Below, piece by piece: positions 1 through 12,200 of a stretch of DNA of 64,000 bases; position 1 is the stretch's first letter; each line of letters opens with the position of its first letter. Both the position numbers and the translations under genes were made by a program. The notes under the pieces are model-generated. The model made no database searches. It had not been told where the DNA came from and saw nothing but the letters and a program-made list of their open reading frames with translations. This DNA comes from Iris pallida (lineage: Eukaryota > Streptophyta > Magnoliopsida > Asparagales > Iridaceae), in contig JANAVB010033217.1 of NCBI GenBank assembly GCA_029216955.1, forward strand, positions 1,561,059 through 1,625,058. Direction: 5' to 3'.

Positions 1-2736
1 TGTAAATTCAAATCCTTGGGTTTAATTCCTGTTCTACTTTGTTAATTTAGATCCTAATATATATTGTATAATGTATGTGGATTAGTTTACATGTTTTAAG
101 TTGAGTTTCTGTGAAATATTGGATTCGAAATGTGTTATCACTGTTTTTCCTGATACCTACATTAACACCAAGTTTTCAGATGTGTGCAAACCAATTTCTT
201 CTTGATTTTGCTTTGATTGTTCAAACAATTTGGATCCCTACATATCATACTATCAGTTAGTTTAGTGTTTACAGTGGAATATGGATTGTTGGTTGTGAAA
301 ATGGGATTTTGGCCTATGAGTAGAGGCAATGTATAACTGATACAATAATGCTATTTCCTGCTAATTTTCTTTCCAGTTTTGACTGAGGTTGTTGAGTATT
401 GTACTGTTGGGTTCTTCAAACCTGAGTTTGGAAGGGGGGGCAAGGAATTGGTTTCCTTCCTTCTTTCCTTTTCGATTTAAGCTCCAGTAATGGTTAATCT
501 GGGTTTATGAGATGGTCAAGCAAATTGTTAAAAACTGAGAATTGGCCTTGTGTTTTCCTGCACACTGTCACTGGCATTACTGCACTTCCTCACTGTTTTC
601 CTGCACACTAGACACATGTGCACTGTTTTCCTCTTTACTGATTTGGGTTGCTTTCCTGTGTAGAGTAATTCCAGGATCTTGTTATTCCTGCTGAACACTT
701 ATACATTGTTAGATAAATTCCTGCACACTGTTTTGTTCCCTGCACTGTCATTAAATTCCTGCTAACATATACACACATGTTTATGTATATACATACACAC
801 ACAATATCTTCTTACACTGTCACAGTATCCACACTTGATAGCACACACACATTTCTCTATTTCTCACACACACATGTTATCCACACACACACTCTAAATT
901 GTAAACACACACACTAGAGTTACTTTCTGTTTTGCAAATTCCTGAACACATATATACACTGTTACACACTCTTCACATCTGTTATTTCCTGCACATGGAC
1001 ACATCACAGTGATGGACTTCACTGCTCACTGTCATGCTCACACATAGCCTGCTCTTTCCTGTTTTAGCATTCCTGCACCTTACACTGTTGGTTAGTATGT
1101 TATCCCTTCACACACATGCATTCTCCCCATAGGCATTTCCATGTGTATATTATATATCTATGTACATATGTATGGTGTAATGTATTTATAGATATGTGTG
1201 AATGTGTGACTATTTGAATACATATAGTGTTTAGCCTATAATGCCTAGTGTTAGTTCAATATTGTGTATATATATATAGTGTGTATGCTTAGGTATAAGG
1301 AGTACTTGAATGGTGTGTTGTCTAGAATAGAAGTATTAGACCTAGTTAGCCTAGTTTAGACTAAATTAGACTTGGTGGACCTAGTTTGACTTCTAGGGTT
1401 GACCAAAGTTGACCAAGAGTTGACTTTGGTCTAGATTGACTTAGAATCATATAGAATGCATAGTAGGACTCCATTTTGATATTCTGGACTTGTTGTGACT
1501 TGTGCTGTTCTGATTAGGAGCCAGACACCACTCCTTGGACAGTACGTTTCATACCGGACACTCAGTTACAGGCGAGTACATTCTCTGATCATTTCATATC
1601 CTGCTTAGAATTATTTCCTGCAGTAGATTACTTTACTTGTACTGTCACGTTGGTCACACGGATTGGTACTATATGGATCATTTCTTGAGATGTTAGCCTT
1701 AGGGAGCATCAGGTACTACATGTTCTGTGCGTTTCACTTACATGGCGTATCACATGCTTCATTGGTTCTTTGATCACTTACGACATATACTCTTATGATC
1801 GTAGAGTCTTCCTAGAATCCTTATCCCATTCATGGGACTACTATCTATCACCTTCGAGGTTCATCACCTTCGGGGTCTATCACCTTCGCGGTCTGTTACA
1901 TAGCATCATATAACATAACCTGGCTGGATCCTTGTGTATTGATTGGGGGTACGGGGGAGTATAAGTGGACATGTGAATAATACACCAGTAGTTTCTTATC
2001 AGAATCATTCCTTAGTGTCTTATCAGAATCATCCCAGGCCATTTACATGTTCATGATTGTACTCTGACTCACTAGTCACTGCTAGTTCTCTATGTATAGT
2101 AGATATATAGTAGATATTTCTATTACAGTTCTCTCCCTGTTTACATATCGTATTTCTTTCAGTACTTGTATCTTACTTTACTGCATGTTTATATTTTCTA
2201 ACCTGCTATGAATTGTTGAGATGTACTGTGCTCGCTCCTGTCCTGACTGGACCTGTTGAAATATTACAGAGGACGAGGAGGAGGCTTGCCTGGACACCTA
2301 TTACGGGGCAGCCCTTGATGACACCTGTGAGCTGGACCCTCAGGAGGATCCAGCAGTAGCTGAGGACCTTCCCCCGACTGCCTAGACTAGATAGTTAGGC
2401 TTTTATTTATGTAGTTGGATCATGTTCTAGTTAGACTCTTTATCTGGAGATCAGTTTTGTATATATTCTTTTATCTGAGACTTGTACTGCTGGGATTATC
2501 TTAGACTATTGTTTTATCTATTTCATTTCCTTGAGTTCTATTCATATCGTGCTATATCTTCCTTAGTTGTGATTGAGTTTCTATTGCTATGTCACCCCCA
2601 TTCGGGGAGTATAAACTGTTTAGATATTTACATTGCTAGATGTTGTGACCTAGGACAGCGTTCTACCGCCGACACTGCGGCGTAGGCTGGACGTATTCAC
2701 GTCTCGTGCCCTTACTCTAGGGTGCGGGTCGTGACA
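1..2736 (+). mobile_element. Partial LTR of Ty3/gypsy family A (3' part)
   Basis: The window opens inside a long LTR that ends at 2736 in GGGTCGTGACA. The last kilobase matches, in order, the LTR ending at 48007: the tract of GTTGACC/TTGACTTGG-like words (1340-1440), the 'GGATCCTTGTGTATTGATTGGGG' region (about 1927-1950), and the terminal block with the CCGCCGACACTGCGGCGTAGGCTGG-type hairpin (2660-2695). Solo LTR or 3' LTR cannot be decided because the left end is outside the window and no internal domain follows. Many short CA-rich and TTCCTGCACACTG-like words are scattered at 540-1100. No coding capacity typical of gag or pol is present. Confidence 0.75.
2233..2384 (+). other. LTR splice-acceptor-like module with short acidic reading frame
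   Basis: A CCTGACTGGA word (branch-point-like CTGAC) lies about 26 bases before TTACAG (2264-2269), which resembles a plant 3' splice site. It is followed by a reading frame rich in Asp/Glu that begins EDEEEACLDTYYG and stops at TAG about 115 bases later. The same order occurs in LTR A at 47521-47595 and in the 53653 LTR at 56553-56680. Whether it is spliced or translated is inference. Confidence 0.4.
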
Positions 2737-2779
2737 TCCATATATGTAAATACACACTCTCACACATACATATCTACAT

Positions 2780-2872
<93 letters not shown>

Positions 2873-2893
2873 CACCCACACACACACACACAC

Positions 2894-2957
<64 letters not shown>

Positions 2958-2998
2958 GTGTGTGTGTGTGTGTGTGTGGGTGTGTGGGTGTGTGGGTG

Positions 2999-3074
<76 letters not shown>

Positions 3075-3178
3075 CACTCCCACACATGGACACACATACT
3101 CCCACACATACACACACACACACATATAATACACACTCTCAACACCACTACCACTCTCCTCTACACACACAAATACAC

Positions 3179-3245
<67 letters not shown>
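2737..3245. repeat. Compound microsatellite (AT)n / (CA)n / (TG)n
   Basis: Four long (AT)n tracts (about 2794-2862, 2900-2957, 3008-3067 and 3181-3244) are separated by CA- and TG-rich blocks. The array starts just beyond the end of the LTR at 2736. Apparent ORFs of 100-170 residues on both strands here are only IYIYIY/THTHTH translations of the repeat. Confidence 0.95.
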
Positions 3246-3248
<3 letters not shown>

Positions 3249-4364
3249 CTCTAAAAAGGATAAATCCATAAATAATCCTTAAACTAGATTTTAGGGGAAC
3301 CTACCAAATCTAGGGTCAACTTGTAGAGAATGATCCCCTCTCTAATTTATGCGAAAGAATAAATGAAATAGGAGAATTAAATGAGAGTTAATGATGTACC
3401 TATGTGTAGGTTTGGAAGAAGAAGAAGGAGTGGGAAGAAAATGAATGAAGAGGGAGAGAGAAAACTTAATGGTGAAGTAAAGAGGTGGAGGGGGGGTGGC
3501 CCTATTGTGGCCGGCCATGGAAAGGAGGGTGGGGGCACTTGTAATTACAAGTTTGCCCCTCCCTAAGCCTACATGCTAAATAATCCAAAAATGGGTTTTG
3601 GAAATTGCTAAAATTAAATAAAAATCATAATTAAATTTAATTACTCATGGGGGACTAGTCCAAACTCCTAAACCTAAAAGTTTAGTGTGGTGGGCTGTCA
3701 CCCTCATTTCCCGTATTTCGTATTTTGTCGTATTTTGATTTTGCATATATTTTAAATCTTGCCTAGCTGCGGTATTTCGATATTTCTCGTATTTTTCTTA
3801 TTCGGATTTTCGGTTTGGTTTAATATGACTTGGTTTGGTTTGTAGGAATGGGAACACCTTTAGCTATCTTGCACCCTCAAGAACACCACAACAACCCCCA
3901 TTAAAATCCCACCAACTTTTCTCTCTCCCCATAACTTCCATTTATTTCTTCTTCTTCTTCTTCTTCCTCCTACCACCACCAACATCCCCACCTTAGGCAA
4001 GTTGCATCTTGCCATTTAGTGATGACCCATTTTATTTTGATATTTAGTTAGACTAGAGCCTTAGGACCAATGTTAGAGCTTGGCATTTTGGGTTTTGAAG
4101 ATTGGATTTCCCTAGATCTAGACTTTGTTCATTTTCGGATTTCTTTAGATTTGATCTATTAAACTTGAATTTTGGTTGGTTTTATTGTTTCCATGTTGTA
4201 GAGGGTGGAATTTTACCCAAGTTAGAGCCTTGGAAGTTCGGATTTGGAGCTTGGATGGCCGACTTATGGTGTTCCAAAGTTTTGGAACCCATGGGTTCTT
4301 CTCCTCGGCTTGAGGAGGAAGACGACCCCCAGGCGCGCCTACTTTCTGGCCTCCTTGCCCGATT

Positions 4365-4511
4365 GCGCCTCCTTTTCTGGCCAGGCGCTCTTTAGCGCAC
4401 TGCGCCTCCTTTTCTGGCCAGGCGCTCTTTAGCGCACTGCGCCTCCTTTTCTGGCCAGGCGCTCTTTAGCGCACTGCGCCTTCTTTTCTGGCCGCGCGCT
4501 GTTTAGCGCCT
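4365..4511 (+). repeat. 37-bp tandem repeat, four copies
   Basis: Copies start at 4365, 4402, 4439 and 4476. The unit carries CTTTTCTGGCCAGGCGCTC and TTTAGCGCACT. The first three copies are nearly identical and the fourth is diverged. The array is inside the solo LTR and is far more GC-rich than its surroundings. Confidence 0.9.
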
Positions 4512-4770
4512 GGTCCGATTGCGCCTGCTCCCCTGACTAGGCGCACTTTAGCGCGTAGTTACCTAGGCGCGCTTTGACCCTTGGACCCAGGCGCATTCTA
4601 GCGCACCCTGGCTAGGCGCACCTTGTTGGTTTCGACTTAAGCGCACTCCAGTGCACTTGGATCTAGGCGCACTCTAGTGTGCTGCCACCCCAGGCGCACT
4701 CTAGTGTGCTGCCACCAGGCGCACTCTAGTGTGCTTGTTCCCTGGCACACCCTAGTTCACCTACACCCCT
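4512..4770 (+). repeat. Degenerate AGGCGCACTCTAGTG repeats
   Basis: Successive imperfect copies of AGGCGCACTCTAGTGTGCTG and shorter relatives follow the 37-bp array. They share its GCGC-CTTTAGCGC core, so both probably derive from the same seed. A second local repeat, TGATAGTGGCCCGTGG followed by CGGCGCACTC, occurs twice at about 4986-5098. Confidence 0.7.
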
Positions 4771-6412
4771 AGTGCCTTAGTGCCTGCTTTATAACTTGGT
4801 TTTCTTTTGATATGATTGGAGCTTTTGGGATTTTGATTGCTCACATGCACAACTTGACTTGGTCTGACACGTCTTGACACTATTTTCTATGATTTGGCAT
4901 GGTTTGGCCTGCAGCTAGTTTTCTCCTATCTGTTGAATATCTTGTTAATAACTGGGACCGGTAACTTGATAACTCGGCTTGACTTGATAGTGGCCCGTGG
5001 TGGCGCACTCCCGACTTGGCATGACTTGATAACTCAATTTGACTTGACTTGGTATGACTTGGCTTCACTTGATAGTGGCCCGTGGCGGCGCACTCTTGAC
5101 TCGACTTGACTTGTCTTGACACCGTGGGTGTACTACCTGTTGCTCTGTGCAAATCACTTGTCTTGTCTTGCATCGTGTCTAAGGGGTGACTCCCTGGGTA
5201 CCACGGCCAGGGACTCACACTAAAATTGGACTAGGTAATGAGTAGACCAAATTAGAACATGGAGAATTCCCGGTCACAGGCAGTCTCGTTATCTGGAGGC
5301 ATTAATGGACTTGTAGCTTGCCGACGAGTAGAGCATATTTCCAGCACACTGTCATGTGTTGCACCCTCTAAGTCACCTAAGGGTACATTTGTCTCCCGGG
5401 CAATGTACCCACCTATAACTCTCAACCCGCGGAAGGATAACTGGATGGTCTGCAGGGCTTGGGACTGGGAGTTTCTCACCTGCATCTTGTTAGTAATTAG
5501 GCTTGTGATAACCCTAGTTAGTTAAAGTAGTAAGCCGTAATACTTGCTTGGCCGTTGTGAAATGGGTGTTGTCCAGCCTTGTCTAAGTCTTGTCTAGCCC
5601 CTGTACCTGGAACTCTTGGTCATGATTGTTTTACTCATCTCTAACGATAAATGGGTAGAGACTGTGAGCTATTCAGGCGAAGGGGTACAATCCCGGTCCT
5701 TGTTTGGTTAAGGATTGTAACCTGGCTCCCGGAATGGTTCCACGTCCCTAGTCATTTATCGCTCTGTGTACTTTTACTACTTGTACTTTCTTTTATTCTT
5801 TATGTTCTAATATGCTGGCTTTTGTTCTTATTTGTGGCCCCCTTTGTGGCACTTGCTCTTTCTGGGGTTTGACCCAGCTGGTTTTGTGTGGCCAGATTTC
5901 GGAGCAGCTACCGAGGATCTACCAGGCTTCCAGCCCAATGGTGAACACTAGACGGAACCCGGGCTACGAGTGGGTCTTCCCTTTTTGTTTCACCCACTCA
6001 TATGTAAATTTATTCTTTTGAGGCGTTTGCCGACGAGCACCTGTTAGCTCGATGCACATTTACTTACTGTCTGCCTACGGGCTGTAACATGATTAACAAA
6101 TCCTAGGGTTGATCATGTATGACTGAACTCTTGCTAGTCCTATCATTTTGTACGACTAGCTTCATGATCATCCAATATGTAATATTTGGGACGCCTTATA
6201 TATATATATTTGATGCTCTAACATCTTGTAACTCTGTTAATTGCTTGAGATTGAGACAATAGGCTTGACCTTAAGAGACTGCTGGCTTGTAGTAAACCCT
6301 CATATCCAGACAGCCGTGACCGTATAGTTGAGATGTATTCTATTTCAATATACGTAGCTGGCTGTGTCTGCCCCCGCTCTCCAGTATTCTGGTTCTGGGG
6401 CGTGACACGGGC

Positions 6413-6690
6413 CATGGTTAAATAACATGCTAATTACGACTCAAGCCGAAATTCTCCGGGGTCCCGAATTAACTCGGAATGCGATGAAATTCGAACCCGA
6501 CTCCTATAATAATTAAATATTAATATCCATGAAATAAAATTCCCAAAAAATATTATAAAATAAAAAATTATCATTTTACCCCTAACTTGGAAAAGTGAGG
6601 GTGACAAGCACCCAAGCGCAAACCTTCATCACAATCTAGATATGTTTTGACATATTTTGCTATTTTTGTTTTAAATTTATTGAATCTTTG
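6413..6690. other. Non-coding AT-rich stretch
   Basis: No gene is seen. This is the right-hand remainder of the presumed minus-strand LTR (to 6606) plus about 80 bp leading into the palindrome. Confidence 0.5.
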
Positions 6691-7262
6691 GTAATGCTCA
6701 AAATAGTTTGATAAAATAAGTTAGAACAAATTTAGGATTCATGTATGTATTTTTCGAACACGACAAATCAATTTTTGCATCAAATTCTAAAATCATTGAT
6801 TTTGGCCTACAGTCGGCCACGAAAACGACAGGACTGCATGCGGTCTGGCAATCCTGCAATACAGTAGGACTGCATGCAGTCCTACTATATATCAGGACTA
6901 TGGGACTGCTTGCAGTCCATTCATCAGTCACAAAATATGAATGACTGCATGAATGTATGCACTCCTTCCTATTTTGTGACCGATAAAATGGACTGCAAGC
7001 AGTCCCACAGTCCTGATATATAGTAGGACTGCATGCAGTCCTATTGTATTGCATGACTGCCAGACCGCATGCAATCCTACTTTATTGCAGGACTGCAAGA
7101 CTGCATGCAGTCCTGTCGTTTTCGTAGCCGACTGTAGGCCAAAACTAATGATTCTATGGTTAGGATTTGATGCAAAAAATTAATTTGTCGTGTTCGAAAG
7201 ATACATACATAAACCTTAAATTTGTTCTAACATATTTTATCAAACTATTTTGAGCATTACTT
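6691..7262. repeat. Long near-perfect inverted repeat (foldback/MITE-like)
   Basis: The left arm (about 6692-6953) begins GTAATGCTCAAAATAGTTTG. It is matched by the reverse complement of the right arm (about 6962-7262), with roughly 90 percent identity by eye and a spacer of only a few bases near 6955. The arms themselves carry repeated GACTGCATGCAGTC palindromes. No transposase is encoded. It could be a foldback element, a MITE or an inverted-duplication locus giving hairpin RNA; no clear target duplication was found. Confidence 0.85.
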
Positions 7263-8989
7263 ATGTGACCTAGAAATTTTTGAAAAAGAAGAGAGCAAGA
7301 GAGAAGAGAGCAACAAAAGAAATGTTGGATTTTATACCCAAATGTGGGCTAGCCCCAAGCAACAAATAGGAGTGACAAACTTGTAAATATTTGAAAAAAA
7401 AATTGGACTAGTCCCAAATAATTGCCTTAGAATTAGCCCATTTTATATAGCAGTGAGAAACATTATCCTAATATATTTTTTAAATGACGAAAGAGAACAA
7501 TAGTTCCATTAAAGACTAGAAAGGTGACGACATCCCTACCGTCAGATGGTGCATGAGGTAAGTTCGACATACTTGGTTTGAGGACAAAGAACGAAATATA
7601 TTTTTACCAAGCTGCTCGTGCTCTAACTCTCCAGTCCTCTCCTCGAGCGGCAACAGAGCGATGGTCGAGCGATAACGTGTTGTGAATATAAGAAAACAAT
7701 ATTGATAGCCGAATGAATCCGTACATATATTAGTCTAAAAGGCTAAATACAAGTAGAATTACTCTCCTCTCATCGTTTGGGTTAGCAGAAAGGACAATTC
7801 TGATAGAACCCAACTCAATCACTCATAGGAACAAGTATCAGAGCATTGTAGCCGTTAGAGAATGTAGTGGCAGCAGTAGTTGAATTAGCAGTGGTCCCCT
7901 TTACTCCTTGTAGCTAGCAACCTGTATCAAACAATTAGACAGGTCATCAAATTAGCCTAGTCAGCAGATATTATTTAGGCAGCAGAGCAGTGTCAGTAAA
8001 GTCAGAGAATTGGTTAGAAGAAATTGTATAAAGCAAGAGAACGAAGAGGAGGGGAGGGGAGAAAAATATCCAGAATTTAGCCAAATGAATAGCTAGCCAT
8101 TTCAATAGTTCTTGTAGTTCGTTTCTATTGAGTTCTTCAATAATATCAAGTAACTTAGTATATTTTGAGTAAATTTACTTGTAGATGGATCAGTTCACAT
8201 GTTCTCCACCATTTCCTGGAGTTAGGATTCGGGGTCCTAACAAATTCTTGTCCTTAATTTCCATCATTTTTTTCTTTGAAAAAGCCAAGAAAAATTAAAA
8301 AGAAAACTGAATTGGGAAAGTAAATTCTTAGGTGGGTGGATGGAGCCATTTTCTTTCCTATTTATTCATCCTTTAATAATTTGTCCACCTCCTTTTCATT
8401 GTCATCCAAACACAAAAATGAAATGACTTTTTTTTTTTCCATTGGCATACAAACACAGGAAAAAAAAATCTTACATGGTCATGATTCAGCGGATGGCCGC
8501 CTCATGATTCTTTCCATGTTTATGATTCAGCGGATGGCCTCAATACAAATTAGTTAAGTGGCAGAATACATAAAAAAAAAATACTAGACCAATCAAACTC
8601 TCTATTATCACCTGTATCTAAATCCTGAGGTTTCACTTTTCACATTAGGATCTCAGTAATTATTGTACAAAGATTTGAACATAAGCAACTAAAATCCAGT
8701 TTCTAAAACACCAAGAACAACAAGACACCATTATCTATAAAACAAAAACTCATCCAACTAGTCTATAGACTATTAATCACAAAGATGGAACCACCACCAG
8801 CTCTGGCATTAGAATGAAATCACAAATTTTGGACAATTACTAATCACACTGAGAAACAATTGAGAAATCGTTCACCAAACTGATCACCAAAAATGACCAC
8901 CATTTCGGAAGTTATTTCTGAAGTAATCAAATTTTAAGACACAATTCATTGAAATATATTCGAGTCCAGCTCTCCATGAAACAATGTCC
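7263..8989. other. Intergenic, no gene recognised
   Basis: This is low-complexity plant DNA between the palindrome and the 3' end of the isocitrate dehydrogenase gene. A word resembling a retroelement primer site (AAGTATCAGAGC, about 7831) and a TGTTGTGAATATAAG...GGTCCTAACA span (about 7678-8241) hint at an LTR-element relic. No paired repeats or coding remnants were found. TGATTCAGCGGATGGCC occurs twice near 8483 and 8522. Confidence 0.5.
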
Positions 8990-9254
8990 AACAATTTAAA
9001 ACTAATCCATTATTGTCGAGGGGCGAGGCCTCTTCATCACAGAATACAGCAATCCGTCTGACCATCTCATTCCAGCTCTTCTGACCTGCAGCCAATATAA
9101 AGCAACAGAACACCAATCAAAACGAAGTTCAAAGAATTGAAGAACTAATAGAGGATGTTATACAAAGTCTAATACCAAAATAGTGATCAATAAAAAAAAA
9201 GCTTTACAGAAATTGAACTACGTAGAGAGCAGGAATTTACAGCATTCATTTGGT
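8940..9254 (-). other. Probable 3' UTR of the NADP-IDH gene, possibly with an intron
   Basis: Downstream of the stop codon on the minus strand, a GT donor at 9239-9240 (GCT|GTAAATTCC) and a good acceptor TTGGCTGCAG at 9086-9095 would define a 155-bp intron in the 3' UTR, followed by a terminal exon to about 8940. This is inferred from splice signals only. The alternative is an unspliced UTR ending close to the stop. Confidence 0.4.
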
Positions 9255-12200
9255 TTAGAGTCTTGCTTTCAGCTCCACTGCCACCGCATCGATGAATTCC
9301 TCAGTGTTCAGATACTGGTCGCGGGTCAACCTGCAAACACGAAGATTGAATACAAGCTCTTTCTTCTATATATTCACTTAATACGTAAAGGTAAATTAGT
9401 GCAACAAAAGTGTACTGGGATCCATGGATGAGGAGTGCTAGATCCTTGGTCATCTTCCCTGATTCCACAGTTCCAACGCATGCAGCTTCCAATTTTTGGG
9501 TAAAATCAAGTAGTCTAGCATTATCGTCTAGCTTTGCCCTGTTAAAAAGTATTACAAACTCTATTTAGTGTTCATTCTGAGAATCTATGCCATGTCGTAC
9601 CACTGGCAACCACCAGAATTAATCAGAGGTTCTTACCTGTGTGCAAGCCCCCTTGACCAGGCAAAGATAGAGGCAATGCTATTTGTACTGGTCTCTCCTC
9701 CCTTTTGGTGGACCCTATAGTGACGAGTAACTGTTCCGTGAGCCGCTTCAGCTTCAATTGTTTTCCCATCAGGGCACACCTGAGAAGGATACAGAAGTTA
9801 AGGGACAAAGTTGAATGATCCCTCTGATCACACTACGTAACAAATATCAAGTATCAACACAACAGGTTGGCTAGCCCAAAGAAGCAATTTCATTAACCGC
9901 ATCTAATCAGCCACAGTAGGCTGTCTATTCTCTGTTTAGTAAAGTAGGTCCAGAATATAGTTAGTAGTTGATGGGTTTTACTGAGAATTTAGAGATCAGT
10001 ACGGGGTTAAACAAAATTTGGTTCTACTAGTGATGCATAAACGTTCTGGGTCCACAAGCATGACAGATGTATTACATCGTTAGCTGGGCCCTCGAACCAT
10101 TATGCTCTAATTCAAAAATAAAATGTAAAAGGCAACACATTTTCCAAATAATATGCAAAATGTAAAAGGCAACACATTTTCCAAATAATATGCCAGATAC
10201 GTTATTAGTATACATACCAACACTGATGTCATCAGGCCTAGAGATCCAAACCCTGGAGAGTAAAAAAAGAAAAGATAGCTGCTTCAGTGAAATTAAAATA
10301 GCAATGTGCTGACTTAGTTTATTTACTAATATCTTAAACTTCTTTACAACTTCCTTTCAGTAGATGCAAAAAATTCATAATTTGTCTACAGAGAATGCCA
10401 ACAAAGTTTGAACCTTGAGCTAGGAAATCACTCTGTACATCTCCATCATAATTCTTGCATGCCCACACATAGCCACCTTCACTCTTAAGTGCATAGGCAA
10501 CCATATCATCAATAAGACGATGTTCATACCTGCCAATCACCATAAACCATGAGCTTAAATTATACCAGAACATACATCAATCATAGTAAGCCATGAAAAA
10601 CAGTTCACCATATTCCCGCAGCCTCAAACTTGGATTTCCATTGAGCTTCATATACTTCCTGGAAGATGTCTTTGAACCTGCAGGATGGTATTAATCATTA
10701 GTGACTTCACACAGAAACATTTTGGTAGGTTATAAGTGTAAAGTAACAGAGGCTCATGATTGCTGAATCTTTTCCATAGAACACAGTGCTATGCATACCT
10801 CCCATCATATTTCTTCAGAATAGTATTTTTGGTGCTAAGATAAAGAGGCCACTTTTTCTCGTAGGCTGTATTCATTGAAGCCTCGGCAAAAGATCGAATA
10901 GACTATACATAATCAAGAAAGAAAGAAAATTAGCAGGCACAGTAAATATCCTTTCAGTGAAAGAAACAGATCTACATGCAACATCACTGGAATACATAAA
11001 ATCAGAAAGATAATAAGAATGCAGATCCTATACCTCATCTGTATTATACATTGCTATGGCTACTCCTCCAGCTCCAGTGAAGTTGAATACCTCCAAGTTT
11101 ACCTCTTCTTCTTTTCCTTCTGAAAATGCAAAAAGTTAAAATAGATGAGCATACAGAAAAGTAGAAAACAAACTAGTAAACCACCACCGAATGAAACTCA
11201 AGAATTTCAAACATTATAAATCATCGAGACTAGTCAGTAAACATATAACAATAGAACTAGTAATTATACCAAAGAACCTTTTGAGTTCTGTAAAATGCAA
11301 CATGAACATTATATGGCCCTACCGAAAATTAATTTGAGCTTGCCAGGCCCTTTGACAACCATATCAGTTGCTCTATACTGATCACCGAAAGCATGCCTTC
11401 CAATGCATATGGGTTTAGTCCATCCTGAAATCATCAAAGATGGGTTATAAAGGAAAGTCAACATTATTGCAACATATTAAGAACAATACCAATAAATTTA
11501 ATACCTGGAACAAGGCGTGGGACATTTTTGCATATTATTGGCTCTCTAAAAACAGTTCCTGCAGAAAAGAATTCTTGCTTACTGACATACATTACATGGG
11601 TAAAACACGAAGAACATTTCCATTCCATTTGAATAAACTATCTTACCGTTCAAGATATTCCTGATCGTTCCATTAGGACTCTTCCACATGGATTTCAACT
11701 TGAATTCCTCCATACGAGCTTCGTCTGTCATGGTGTAAATAAATCAGAAAATAGAAATAAAACTCATCGATATTAAGGTTATTACAGTTCATTAACTAGA
11801 GGATGTTCAAGGGAGAAAACCAGGTAACTACAATCAAATTATCTTCACCTGGAGTAATTGTTGCGCACTTGATTGCCACATTATACCTGCAATTGAGTCA
11901 ATTAGTTTGACCTCAAGAGGAAATAATCAAGCATTTCTTTATTTCTTTCCTTTTTTCTGAGATAAGCTAGTCATTAATTATCGTCCCTGTACTGGGCTAC
12001 TAGCACCAAGACCCCTCCCATTTAATTAATTTTTGCCTCAACGGGGATTCGAACCCACTCCTCCCCTCCCTTAACAGTGTGTTTGGGAACATTTTTGAGG
12101 AGGGGAAGGAAAACATTTGAGGAGAAAGAAAATGGAGAGTAAAATGAAGGTAAAGTTAATTTTAAGCGCATACTATCCTTTATCCCCAAAAATAACTCTT

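Larger units (their letters stand above)
3696..6407 (+). mobile_element. Solo LTR, Ty3/gypsy type
   Basis: The 2712-bp sequence starts TGTCACCCTCATTTCCCG and ends GGGGCGTGACA. It is flanked by TGGGC (3691-3695) and CGGGC (6408-6412), a 5-bp target duplication with one mismatch. There is no internal domain, so this is best read as a solo LTR left by LTR-LTR recombination. It contains a CT-rich leader-like tract (3915-3970), a GC-rich 37-bp tandem repeat (4365-4511) and a TTGACTTGGxxTGACTTG-rich zone (4850-5170). It carries no credible protein-coding gene. Confidence 0.8.
3246..6606 (-). mobile_element. Probable older minus-strand LTR, split by a solo LTR
   Basis: On the minus strand a sequence beginning TGTCACCCTCACTTTTCC at 6606 runs to 6408. 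It then continues across the solo LTR (3696-6407) from 3695 towards 3246. The continued part has a CT-rich stretch like an LTR leader (complement of 3415-3470) and a low-complexity plant LTR character. The far end is lost in the microsatellite at 3245, so the CA terminus and target duplication cannot be shown. The call rests on the terminal TGTCACCC and the nesting. Confidence 0.35.

Noticed and set aside
2650..3271. ORFs of 98-169 residues on both strands
   Set aside because: They are IYIY/THTH/CVCV translations of microsatellites, not genes. The same applies to ORFs at 17389-17907, 24646-24947 and 32186-32534.
6691..7262. Palindrome as a standard microRNA precursor
   Set aside because: It is far longer and more perfect than plant MIR hairpins; an inverted-repeat or foldback origin fits better. 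Small RNA data would be needed.
7678..8241. Possible small LTR element (TGTTGTGAATA...GTCCTAACA with a PBS-like word)
   Set aside because: No second copy of the end sequence and no target duplication were found, so it is not called.
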